Source of the DNA: an uncultured Chloroflexota bacterium
GTDB lineage: Bacteria; Chloroflexota; Anaerolineae; Anaerolineales; Villigracilaceae
DNA length: 33,494 nt
NCBI GenBank assembly: GCA_903914955.1
Contig: CAIWRB010000019.1
Span: forward strand, 1-33,494
Reading direction: 5' to 3'
Below, piece by piece: positions 7,596 to 15,086 of the stretch; position 1 is the first letter of the stretch, and each line of letters opens with the position of its first letter. A model generated the notes under the pieces. It had not been told where the DNA came from, did no database searches, and worked only from the letters and a program-made list of their open reading frames with translations. The position numbers and the translations under genes are program-made.

Positions 7596-9107
7596 ATGAA
7601 AAATATAAAAACATCAAAAACAATTCTTGCTTGCCTATTAATATTCTCCGCGATCGCAGCCTGCAATCTGTTTACCGCCGCACCAAATTCCAGTCCACAA
7701 CCGCCAGCGAGTACAGCAGTCCCCACGATCATTCCTGTGGAAACAGCCGTGGAGGTAAGCGCCGGCTCATCTGGATTGGGGGATTCGCTCTATCCTGGTT
7801 TTGGAAATGGCGGCTATGACACGGTGCGTTACACGCTGGACATTACAGTAAACGATGTTGCTACAAGCGACCTGACCGCCATTGTGACCATCGAAGCAAA
7901 TGCGACTCAAAACCTGGGCAGTTTTAACTTGGATTTCAACGGTTTTGAGATCTCCGAATTAACAGTCAATGGTGAACCTGCTGAGTTTTCACGCAAGGGA
8001 CAGGAGCTAACGATCACTCCATTCAAACCGCTTATTGAAAATGAGTTGTTTACGGTTGTTATAAAATACAGCGGCTCACCGGAAGAAATGCAATCTGTGG
8101 CATTGCCAGTTCAAACGGGCTGGGTGAAGGCGGGGGACAGAAGTTTTGTTATGAGCGAACCGGACGGCTCCGCAAGTTTTTATCCCGTCAACGATCATCC
8201 GCTGGATAAGGCATTCTATACATTTCGCGTGACTGTTCCAAAACCGTATGAAGTTGCGGCAAATGGCCTGTTGACCGCAACCATCGAAAATGGCGATACA
8301 ACAACCTATCTCTTTGAATTGCGCGACCCCATGGCAAGTTATCTCGCCACGATCAACATTGACAAGTTTGAAATTGAAACCATGAAATCGGAAAACGGAA
8401 TCCCGATCCGAAATTATTATTCGACCAGTCTGCCCAAAAGTTATCGCGAGCCGTTTGCCCGTCAGGGTGAAATGATCGATTATTTCAGCGATATCTATGG
8501 TCCCTATCCCTTTGAAGTGTACGGCTCGATGATGATGGATACCGAATTTGGCTCGGCACTTGAAAACCAAACCCTCTCCATTTATGGCACCGACATGATC
8601 AATTTTGATGATATGGAAGAGACAGAGAGAACCGTGGCTCATGAACTGGCTCACCAATGGTTTGGCGATAGCGTCAGCGTGGCCGATTGGAACGAAATTT
8701 GGCTCAACGAGGGATTCGCAACCTATTCTGAAGGCTTATGGATCGAGCATATCAGCGGACGCGATGCGCTCGACGAGTGGATAAAATTAATTTATGCAGA
8801 TGTAGCCAAATTTCCGGAATATTATCCCCCGCCAGGCAACCCGCCTGCAGATGATCTCTTCAACGGTGGCGTGTATGAACGGGGCGGCCTGACTCTCCAC
8901 GCTCTGCGGCTTGATGTCGGTGATGAAATCTTCTTTAAAATTATGAAGACATATTATGACCGTTATAAAGGCGGAAACGTCACGACTGATGATTTTCTCG
9001 TCGTGGCTAATGAGGTGAGTGGAAAAGATCTGACAAATCTTTTAGATGACTGGTTATACAGCGAGCAACTTCCGTCCATCCTAGAATTGGGGTTGGGTGC
9101 AAAGTAA
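7596..9107 (+). CDS. M1 family metallopeptidase, lipoprotein
   Basis: The 503-residue protein starts at an ATG with AAAGAGG just upstream; a longer frame from 7500 lacks a ribosome site and would hide the signal peptide. The signal peptide ends in AIAAC, lipidating Cys23, and a Ser/Pro/Thr linker follows. An M1 N-terminal beta-sandwich (about 70-250) precedes the gluzincin catalytic domain with HELAH at 349-353 and the third zinc ligand Glu372 in WLNEGFATYSE. The exopeptidase motif usually written GxMEN appears as GSALEN (319-324), keeping Glu-Asn. It lacks the large C-terminal helical domain of eukaryotic-size M1 enzymes. It likely trims peptides outside the membrane, which fits the adjacent peptide importer, though a terminator separates the two units. 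Confidence 0.92.
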   Translation: MKNIKTSKTILACLLIFSAIAACNLFTAAPNSSPQPPASTAVPTIIPVETAVEVSAGSSGLGDSLYPGFGNGGYDTVRYTLDITVNDVATSDLTAIVTIEANATQNLGSFNLDFNGFEISELTVNGEPAEFSRKGQELTITPFKPLIENELFTVVIKYSGSPEEMQSVALPVQTGWVKAGDRSFVMSEPDGSASFYPVNDHPLDKAFYTFRVTVPKPYEVAANGLLTATIENGDTTTYLFELRDPMASYLATINIDKFEIETMKSENGIPIRNYYSTSLPKSYREPFARQGEMIDYFSDIYGPYPFEVYGSMMMDTEFGSALENQTLSIYGTDMINFDDMEETERTVAHELAHQWFGDSVSVADWNEIWLNEGFATYSEGLWIEHISGRDALDEWIKLIYADVAKFPEYYPPPGNPPADDLFNGGVYERGGLTLHALRLDVGDEIFFKIMKTYYDRYKGGNVTTDDFLVVANEVSGKDLTNLLDDWLYSEQLPSILELGLGAK

Positions 9108-9122
9108 AAGATTTTGTTATAA

Positions 9123-9156
9123 AAAACTTCCGCAGAAAAGACCCTGCGGAAGTTTT
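9123..9156. terminator. Terminator between M1 peptidase and diguanylate cyclase genes
   Basis: AAAACTTCCGCAG and CTGCGGAAGTTTT form a perfect 13-bp stem around an 8-base loop. The genes on either side converge, and the A/T-rich stem base makes it usable from both strands. Confidence 0.85.
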
Positions 9157-9176
9157 CATTTAATCGTCACGTTTAA

Positions 9177-10145
9177 TTATTCGCTTACAAACCAGCGATT
9201 GCGACCGCTCCTTTTCGCTTCATACATGGCGTTATCTGCGCGATTAAGCAACGTGTCCCAGGTTTCCATTCCACTTCGTAATTGAGCGATGCCAATGCTC
9301 ACGGTAACGGTTATGGAATGTCCTTGAATATGGGATGTAGTCTCACTGATCTGCTTGCATAAACGGGAGGCTTGTTTGGTGGCGGCAGTCAGATCCGAAC
9401 TCGGTAAAAGGATGAGAAATTCCTCGCCGCCGTACCTCCCTGCTAAATCAGGTTGGCGGGTATGATCGCGTAAATTGTATGCAACCTGTCTTAAGACTTC
9501 ATCACCCACCAAATGTCCATAAGTATCGTTGACGCTTTTAAAATGATCAATGTCCAGAACAGAAATTGTTAGCAGGGTATTGTATCTCTCGGCGCGCAGA
9601 ACTTCATCCTGAAGTTCCCGTACGATCATGCGTCGGTTGAGCAGAAAGGTCAACGGATCGATCTGCGCCACCTCCTTGGCTTGCACCATGACTGATTCCA
9701 TCTCGACCTGTTTATTGCGGGCTATTTTTTTTGTAAAATCACTTTCTATCTGAAAAAGTTTTACACGCCTGCCCAGCCGCTCGATAATTTCCTGAAAATC
9801 AGAATCTGTTTCGACCTTTTCTGCAATAAAGAGTATTCGTTCGTCTTGCATGGGGATCAACGTACAAGTGCAATATCGCGGTTGCTCTTCTCCCTGCTGT
9901 GTCAGCCCTGCATTCCAACGCTGACGCACCTTTGAATTTAGGTTCATAAGGAATTGATGTTTATCAGTTGTGGGGAAGAAGTCCCCCATTTTATTTGCCG
10001 AAGGATATATTATTTTATAGGATTCAAAAGCGCCATTCCAGGATATCAGAGTGCCGTCGCTTTCCATCAGGACTACCATGGCGCGGATATTCTCTAATAG
10101 TTCCCCAACGTAACTTGGAGAGATCAATTGCTCCAATTTTCCCAT
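9177..10145 (-). CDS. Diguanylate cyclase with N-terminal PAS-like domain
   Basis: The 322-residue protein makes cyclic di-GMP from two GTP. Residues 13-115 look like a PAS sensor domain (VVLMESDGTLISWNGAFE near 24-41), then a helical stretch leads to a GGDEF domain from about 160. The active-site loop is GGEEF at 239-243. An RxxD product-inhibition site (R230-D233) lies five residues before it, so feedback inhibition is expected. There is no EAL domain, transmembrane helix or receiver domain, so it should be cytoplasmic; the PAS ligand is not readable. The start lacks a Shine-Dalgarno but has TAAAAT at -12 to -7, the same arrangement as mobA and mutL. It lies downstream of mutL on the same strand with 62 bp between. 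Confidence 0.93.
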   Translation of the reverse strand: MGKLEQLISPSYVGELLENIRAMVVLMESDGTLISWNGAFESYKIIYPSANKMGDFFPTTDKHQFLMNLNSKVRQRWNAGLTQQGEEQPRYCTCTLIPMQDERILFIAEKVETDSDFQEIIERLGRRVKLFQIESDFTKKIARNKQVEMESVMVQAKEVAQIDPLTFLLNRRMIVRELQDEVLRAERYNTLLTISVLDIDHFKSVNDTYGHLVGDEVLRQVAYNLRDHTRQPDLAGRYGGEEFLILLPSSDLTAATKQASRLCKQISETTSHIQGHSITVTVSIGIAQLRSGMETWDTLLNRADNAMYEAKRSGRNRWFVSE

Positions 10146-10151
10146 AACACC

Positions 10152-10157
10152 ATTTTA
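10152..10157 (-). promoter_or_regulatory. -10 box of the diguanylate cyclase gene (leaderless)
   Basis: TAAAAT occupies -12 to -7 relative to the ATG at 10145. The six bases between box and start codon (GGTGTT) contain no ribosome site, so transcription is predicted to start at the ATG itself. Confidence 0.5.
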
Positions 10158-10207
10158 GCTTATTCAGAGTGAATTTCCACCCTCTTATCAATTTTAACGG
10201 CATAAAA

Positions 10208-11956
10208 CTAGCGCGGGCCTTTTCTGCCAAATTGACGTTCCAGTGCATCCACAGACAAATGGATCATCGTGGGTCTGCCGTGTGGACAGGTGCGCGGAGA
10301 GGCGCAGGCTTCGAGATCATTTAACAACGCGCGCTGTTCCTCGCTCGTCAGAGTCTGCCCGCCTTTAACAGCCAGCCGCTTGCAGACGCGCGCCGCGAGT
10401 TTCGCTTCAACCTCAGTCTGTAATGGCGCTTCATCCTCTTCAAAATCTTCAATCAGCGCGCGCAAAGCAGATGATGGATCGCCGCCTGCAAACAATACTG
10501 GCATGGCGCGTACTTGAAATGTATTCGCGCCAAATTCTTCCACTTCAAAACCAAAATGATTCAAGAATGGCAACTGTGATGTCAACATCTTCGCAGATTG
10601 CGGAGGCAGAGTCACAACTTCGGGCGTGAGTAATGACTGAGATGGAATACTCTTCTGGTCATGCTGTGCCATCAACTTTTCGAACAAAACGCGTTCATGT
10701 GCCGCATGTTGGTCAATGAGATATAAGCCGTCTGGTCCCTCGGCGACGATATAAGTAGATCCAATTTGACCGATGAGCCTTAATAAAGGAACACTGGCGA
10801 ATGTTGCAGGCTGTAAGTTTGAAGATTTGCTCTCCACGTTCTGCGACGGATCATTGTTTACTGATAAATCATCACTTGAAAGCGCCGCACTCCAGTCGAT
10901 CCCCACTTCCCTTCTTTCCATCGAAGCGGAGCGCGCGCCCCATAATTGAGGTGAGACAGACGCCACGGGCGTATATGCCAATAATGCTTTGCGCGCTGAA
11001 CGTTGCATAAAACTAAAAATCTTATCCTGACTTCTAAACCGCACTTCCGCTTTTGTGGGATGTACATTCACATCCACATCCTCGGGAGCGATCTCCAGAA
11101 ATAAAGCTGTAAGCGGATAACGCCCTACCATCAATAAGGTGTGATACGCCTGCAAGAGGGCCGTGGTCAAAGAGAATTCCTGCACCCAGCGCCCGTTGAC
11201 AAAGAATGTAATTTCTTTTCGATTGGAGCGTGTCAATGATATCGGGCTGATGAATCCTGTCAGAGATAAACCCTCCTCGATCGCCATTACTTCGAGCATT
11301 TGTTTCGCCACATCCACGCCATAAAGCGCGGCGAGTATGGAACGCCTGTCGCCGTCGCCCGCAGTTTGCAAAGTGGATTGATTGCCATCGGTTACTTTGA
11401 AGCGCACATTCGGATATGCCAGCGCATAGCGTGTGATCAAGGAATCGATCGCGCGTCTTTCGGTGACATCTGTTTTCAAGAATTTCAAACGCGCGGGTAC
11501 ATTGTAAAATAAATTTTCCACGCGCAGAACTGTGCCGATGGGTGCACCAATTTTTTCAACTTTACCAGAAACGCCGCCATCTATTTTTAGGCGCGCACCT
11601 TCTTTTGCGGATTCAATGCGCGAGGTGATGGTCATCTGTGAGACGGATCCGATCGAAGCGAGAGCTTCGCCTCGGAAGCCCAATGTTGAAATATGGAACA
11701 GGTCTTCGGACTGAATCAGTTTTGAGGTCGCGTGACGCGCAGCGGCCAACTCCAATTCGTTCGCTGGAATCCCATGTCCATCATCTGCCACCTCGATCAG
11801 AATTCTGCCTGCATCCACAATTGAAATGGAAATGTTTTTCGCGCCGGCATCCAGCGCGTTTTCAGTTAATTCTTTCACGACAGAAGCGGGGCGTTCAACG
11901 ACCTCGCCCGCCGCGATTTGCGAAGAGACCTCGGAAGATAAAAGACGAATAGGCAT
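10208..11956 (-). CDS. mutL: DNA mismatch repair protein MutL
   Basis: The 582-residue protein has the GHKL ATPase domain with ELTENALDAG (29-38), VADDGHGI and STLGFRGEALASIGSV, then a transducer domain, a variable linker rich in Ser/Asn, and a C-terminal dimerisation domain. The latter contains DQHA(x)2E(x)4E at 415-426, the endonuclease motif of MutL proteins from bacteria without MutH, and a late CPHGRP motif. It therefore should nick DNA itself after MutS recognition. MPIRLL is the usual family start, so the ATG at 11956 was chosen over one seven codons upstream. TATAAT at -12 to -7, inside a perfect palindrome shared with the divergent gene, suggests a leaderless mRNA. No mutS is in the window. 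Confidence 0.96.
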   Translation of the reverse strand: MPIRLLSSEVSSQIAAGEVVERPASVVKELTENALDAGAKNISISIVDAGRILIEVADDGHGIPANELELAAARHATSKLIQSEDLFHISTLGFRGEALASIGSVSQMTITSRIESAKEGARLKIDGGVSGKVEKIGAPIGTVLRVENLFYNVPARLKFLKTDVTERRAIDSLITRYALAYPNVRFKVTDGNQSTLQTAGDGDRRSILAALYGVDVAKQMLEVMAIEEGLSLTGFISPISLTRSNRKEITFFVNGRWVQEFSLTTALLQAYHTLLMVGRYPLTALFLEIAPEDVDVNVHPTKAEVRFRSQDKIFSFMQRSARKALLAYTPVASVSPQLWGARSASMERREVGIDWSAALSSDDLSVNNDPSQNVESKSSNLQPATFASVPLLRLIGQIGSTYIVAEGPDGLYLIDQHAAHERVLFEKLMAQHDQKSIPSQSLLTPEVVTLPPQSAKMLTSQLPFLNHFGFEVEEFGANTFQVRAMPVLFAGGDPSSALRALIEDFEEDEAPLQTEVEAKLAARVCKRLAVKGGQTLTSEEQRALLNDLEACASPRTCPHGRPTMIHLSVDALERQFGRKGPR

Positions 11957-11980
11957 TGGCAGATTATAATCTGCCAATGC
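11953..11980. promoter_or_regulatory. Perfect 28-bp palindrome: bidirectional leaderless promoter of mutL and the HAD gene
   Basis: GCATTGGCAGATTA is followed directly by its exact reverse complement. The outer ends contain both start codons: mutL on the minus strand at 11956 and the HAD gene on the plus strand at 11977. The centre contains two overlapping -10 boxes, TATAAT at 11965-11970 (plus) and at 11963-11968 (minus), each at exactly -12 to -7 of its gene. The 20 bp between the start codons leaves no ribosome site. TTGGCA/TGCCAA half-sites flank the -10 boxes and could also bind a dimeric regulator. Confidence 0.75.
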
Positions 11981-12612
11981 GATTCACAACTATTTTCTTC
12001 GATCTTGACGATACACTTTATCCATCGAATGCGGGTTTATGGAAAGCCATCAAAAACCGCATGAGCGATTATATGCGCGAGCGTATGGGTATTCCCGAAA
12101 AAGATATCGGGCCTTTGCGTGAAAAATATTATTTGCAATACGGCACGACCATGCGCGGTTTGCAGAAACATCATGAAATTAATGCAGATGATTTTCTGGC
12201 ATATGTACATGATTTGCGTCTGGAAGATTATCTGACTCCCGATCCACAGCAACGCTCGATTATCGCATCACTCCCAACCCGCAACCTGATATTTACCAAC
12301 GCTGACATTCCCCACGCTGAAAGAGTGCTCGCCGCGCTCAACCTGCGTGATCTATTCTCCACCATTGTGGATGTGAACAGTGTCGCGCCATACTGCAAGC
12401 CCATGCCTGAGTCATTTGAGATCGCCATGAAAATTGCAGATGAGAGCGATCCTGCGCGCTGTGTGATGATCGATGATCTCAAACGCACCACGCGCGTCGC
12501 ACAGGAAGCGGGCATGTTCAGTATTTTATTTGGCGCGACAGCCGTCGACGAAGACGCCAGCGCAAGCCTTTCAGACTGGGGCGGCTTGGTGAATATATTG
12601 GCGGCGCAATAA
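11977..12612 (+). CDS. HAD-family hydrolase, pyrimidine 5'-nucleotidase-like
   Basis: The 211-residue protein carries haloacid dehalogenase motif I as FFDLDDTLY (nucleophile Asp9, general acid Asp11), motif II Thr in IFTNA, the Lys motif in CKPMPESFE and motif IV in MIDD. The cap region with YGTTMRGLQKHH resembles the yeast Sdt1/Phm8 type pyrimidine 5'-nucleotidases, which dephosphorylate UMP and CMP. Substrate assignment is by resemblance only. The start is taken at 11977 because the motif begins a few residues later and because TATAAT lies at -12 to -7; an upstream ATG would fall inside mutL. A small membrane-protein gene follows after 2 bp. Confidence 0.85.
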   Translation: MRFTTIFFDLDDTLYPSNAGLWKAIKNRMSDYMRERMGIPEKDIGPLREKYYLQYGTTMRGLQKHHEINADDFLAYVHDLRLEDYLTPDPQQRSIIASLPTRNLIFTNADIPHAERVLAALNLRDLFSTIVDVNSVAPYCKPMPESFEIAMKIADESDPARCVMIDDLKRTTRVAQEAGMFSILFGATAVDEDASASLSDWGGLVNILAAQ

Positions 12613-12614
12613 TC

Positions 12615-12845
12615 ATGGAAGCAAACAAAGCTGTGATCGGCGCTCTGCTCTTTATCGTCCTTGTGATCGGAGCGAACTTTATCATGTATGCCATTGCGCG
12701 CGGCGCGGCAAAATCGGATCAGAAAAGCTTTCTGGAAACGATCAGCAAATCGCTGAGCACATCCACGCAGAAGAAGGATAACTCGATGGATGAGCTCCGT
12801 AAAAAAATTGAGGAATTGGAAAAGAAAGACCCTAAAGGTTTTTGA
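12615..12845 (+). CDS. Small single-span membrane protein of unknown function
   Basis: This 76-residue protein has one N-terminal transmembrane helix (about residues 7-28, ALLFIVLVIGANFIMYAIA) followed by a charged, probably coiled-coil tail rich in Lys and Glu (MDELRKKIEELEKKD). No family was recognised. It starts two bases after the stop of the HAD gene, so translation is likely coupled, and its own stop codon sits in the loop of the terminator hairpin. The layout, a short anchor plus helical tail, is that of a membrane tether or assembly factor, but this is only a description of shape. Confidence 0.75.
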   Translation: MEANKAVIGALLFIVLVIGANFIMYAIARGAAKSDQKSFLETISKSLSTSTQKKDNSMDELRKKIEELEKKDPKGF

Positions 12846-12859
12846 AATCTTTAGGGTCT
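12827..12859 (+). terminator. Hairpin overlapping the end of the small membrane protein gene
   Basis: AGACCCTAAAG (12827-12837) pairs perfectly with CTTTAGGGTCT (12849-12859). The 11-base loop contains the stop codon TGA at 12843-12845. The T tract that follows is poor, so termination may be partial or depend on ribosome release. Confidence 0.6.
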
Positions 12860-12953
12860 CGTATTCTTACACAAATCGTACAAAGGATTCAGCAAATATT
12901 AATCCCTGAGTGGTATCTTCTTATGAAGATAATGCTAAAAACTGGAGGCTATT

Positions 12954-14273
12954 TTGAATAAAACTTTAAAAACTATTTTAGTTGTACTGGTCGTGATCGT
13001 GATCGCGCTAGGCTCATTTGCCGGTGGATTCGCGACCGGGCATCTCCTGCCCATTTCAGGTTTGCCTGGTTTGCAGTTACCCAGCGTGGAAGCGCCTGCT
13101 ACTACAGCGCCTGAGCAACTATCAGTCACACCCGCAGAATTACAAACCACTTTCGCCCCTTTTTGGGAAGCGTGGAATCTTGTCCACCAGAATTATGTAG
13201 TTCAACCGGTCGACGATGTGCTCTTGATGCAGGGTGCAATTAACGGAATGATGAACACGCTTAAGGTTGGGCGCAATTATTTTTATGACCCCAAACAACT
13301 CGAAGAATCGAATGCCGCATTGAACGGCAAGGATTACGAAGGCATTGGAGCCTACGTTGATACCACTACCGAATACCTGACTGTCATCAGCCCCATCAAA
13401 GGCTCGCCCGCCGAGAAAGCCGGCTTGCGCTCCGGTGACCAGATCATAGCGATTGATGGCGTGGATATGACCGGCATTTCACCGGAAGAAGCGCGCCAGA
13501 AAGTGCTCGGGGCTGACGGCACGGAGGTTACTTTGACGATTCTTCGCAAGGGCACAAAGGTTCCCTTTGATGTGAAGATCACCCGCGCCAAGATCGTTAC
13601 CCCGCTTGTTGAATACGAGATGCGCCCCGATGGGATCGCTTACATACGCCTGGTTACTTTTGGCGAAACCGCTGACATAGAGTTAAAAAAAGCCATCGAT
13701 GAAATGCTTGCCCAAAACCCGAAGGGTTTGATCCTTGATCTGCGCAATAATGGCGGCGGCTATCTTGAACAGGGCATTTCGGTCGCATCTGAATTCCTGC
13801 CGAAAGACAAGGTTGTTGTCTTTGAAAAATTTGGAGATGGCACCCGTACTACATACAAATCGATTGGAGGCGGTTCCGCGACAGAAATTCCATTGGTGGT
13901 GCTTGTTAATGAAGGTTCAGCCTCCGCTTCAGAAATCGTCGCAGGCGCACTTCAAGACTATGGCCGCGCCAAACTGATCGGCACACGAAGTTATGGCAAA
14001 GGTTCTGTTCAAAGTTTTATCCCTCTTCAAAATGATCAGGGCGCTGTTGGCATCACGATGGCGTTGTGGCTTACCCCCAAAGAACGAGCCATTGACCATC
14101 TTGGCCTTGCGCCTGATATTTTTGTAGAGTTCACGGATGCTGATTTTGCTGCGGAGCGTGATCCGCAATTGGATACAGCCGTCCAGGCACTGCTGGCAAT
14201 TGTCAACGGAAGTCCGTTGCCGACCTCCATGCCGACTCCTGTTCTTACTCCCACGCATGTTCCTGCGCCTTAA
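12954..14273 (+). CDS. S41 family C-terminal processing peptidase
   Basis: The 439-residue protein has an N-terminal transmembrane anchor (about 7-28), a PDZ domain around 125-205 (SPAEKAGLRSGDQIIAIDGV) and the S41 protease domain. Alignment by eye to Prc/CtpB gives the catalytic Ser324 in GSASASEIVAGAL, Lys349 in SYGKGSVQ and Gln353. These enzymes cleave near C-termini of extracytoplasmic proteins. The tail after 415 is rich in Pro and Thr. The start is TTG, supported by GGAGG at 12944-12948 five bases upstream; no nearby ATG fits. A YugP-type membrane protease follows 33 bp later and is likely in the same operon. Confidence 0.93.
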   Translation: MNKTLKTILVVLVVIVIALGSFAGGFATGHLLPISGLPGLQLPSVEAPATTAPEQLSVTPAELQTTFAPFWEAWNLVHQNYVVQPVDDVLLMQGAINGMMNTLKVGRNYFYDPKQLEESNAALNGKDYEGIGAYVDTTTEYLTVISPIKGSPAEKAGLRSGDQIIAIDGVDMTGISPEEARQKVLGADGTEVTLTILRKGTKVPFDVKITRAKIVTPLVEYEMRPDGIAYIRLVTFGETADIELKKAIDEMLAQNPKGLILDLRNNGGGYLEQGISVASEFLPKDKVVVFEKFGDGTRTTYKSIGGGSATEIPLVVLVNEGSASASEIVAGALQDYGRAKLIGTRSYGKGSVQSFIPLQNDQGAVGITMALWLTPKERAIDHLGLAPDIFVEFTDADFAAERDPQLDTAVQALLAIVNGSPLPTSMPTPVLTPTHVPAP

Positions 14274-14306
14274 TTCATAAGGCAAAATATAAAGGAGAGT
14301 ACCACT

Positions 14307-15005
14307 ATGTTTTTTTTCAACCCAACCTACCTGATGTATATGCTCCCCGCTTTCATACTCATGGGACTTACATCCTGGTATGTGAAATCAGCCTATAACA
14401 AATGGAGCCGTGTGCAAGCCTCGAGCAGGCTCACCGGTCAGCAGGCCGCGCAACGATTAATGAACGCGGGAAATTTGTACGGCGTTCAAATTCAAAGCAC
14501 AGCCGGCAATCTGACCGACCATTACGACCCGCGCAATAAAACGCTTTTTCTTTCACAGGGCGTTGCCAATGTTGCATCGGTGGCGTCGGTCGCCATCGCG
14601 GCGCATGAGCTTGGTCATGCCATGCAGGACGCGGAGGAATATTTCCCACTGCGCTTCCGCTCCGCGCTGGTGCCGATCGTCAATATCGGCTCGAACCTCG
14701 GTTGGATCTTGATCATGATCGGCCTAGTCCTTCGTTATACCGAAATCGCCTGGCTGGGTGTGATCGTCTTCGCCGGAGGCGCGGTCTTCGCACTGGCAAC
14801 TTTGCCCGTGGAATTTAACGCATCAGCCCGCGCGAAGCAGCTGCTCGTGCAAACCGGCATCATCCAAACTGACGAAGAAAGGCGCGGTGTCAACGCTGTG
14901 CTCAATGCTGCCGCGTTGACGTATGTCGCAGGATTGGTCACTGCAATTTTGCAATTGCTATATTATGTTACACTCGTCAGCGGCGGGGGTCGGCGAAGAG
15001 GCTGA
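14307..15005 (+). CDS. Neutral zinc metallopeptidase, YugP family
   Basis: The 232-residue membrane protein has a hydrophobic N-terminal segment (5-27), a soluble part with HELGH at 100-104 as zinc site, then two to three hydrophobic segments (about 122-145, 148-168, 200-225). The arrangement and the surrounding sequence SVAIAAHELGHAMQDAE match the YugP/Zn_peptidase_2 family, whose substrates are largely unknown. AAAGGAGAG precedes the ATG. With the upstream S41 protease it forms a two-gene set of membrane-linked proteases, closed by a terminator at 15032. Confidence 0.9.
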   Translation: MFFFNPTYLMYMLPAFILMGLTSWYVKSAYNKWSRVQASSRLTGQQAAQRLMNAGNLYGVQIQSTAGNLTDHYDPRNKTLFLSQGVANVASVASVAIAAHELGHAMQDAEEYFPLRFRSALVPIVNIGSNLGWILIMIGLVLRYTEIAWLGVIVFAGGAVFALATLPVEFNASARAKQLLVQTGIIQTDEERRGVNAVLNAAALTYVAGLVTAILQLLYYVTLVSGGGRRRG

Positions 15006-15031
15006 CATTCATAGAATTGCCCTGCACTCAC

Positions 15032-15069
15032 AAAAAGGCAGACGTATAGTCTGTCTTTTTGTTTTTTTT
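15032..15069 (+). terminator. Rho-independent terminator after the protease pair
   Basis: AAAAAGGCAGAC and GTCTGTCTTTTT form a 12-bp stem with one G-T pair and a GTATA loop, followed by G and a run of seven or more T. Confidence 0.9.
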
Positions 15070-15072
15070 ATG

Positions 15073-15078
15073 TATAAT
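15073..15078 (+). promoter_or_regulatory. -10 box of the YbhN-like gene
   Basis: Consensus TATAAT lies at -14 to -9 relative to the ATG at 15087, immediately after the preceding terminator. The predicted start of transcription is within about two bases of the ATG, and there is no Shine-Dalgarno. Confidence 0.6.
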
Positions 15079-15086
15079 AACTATCT

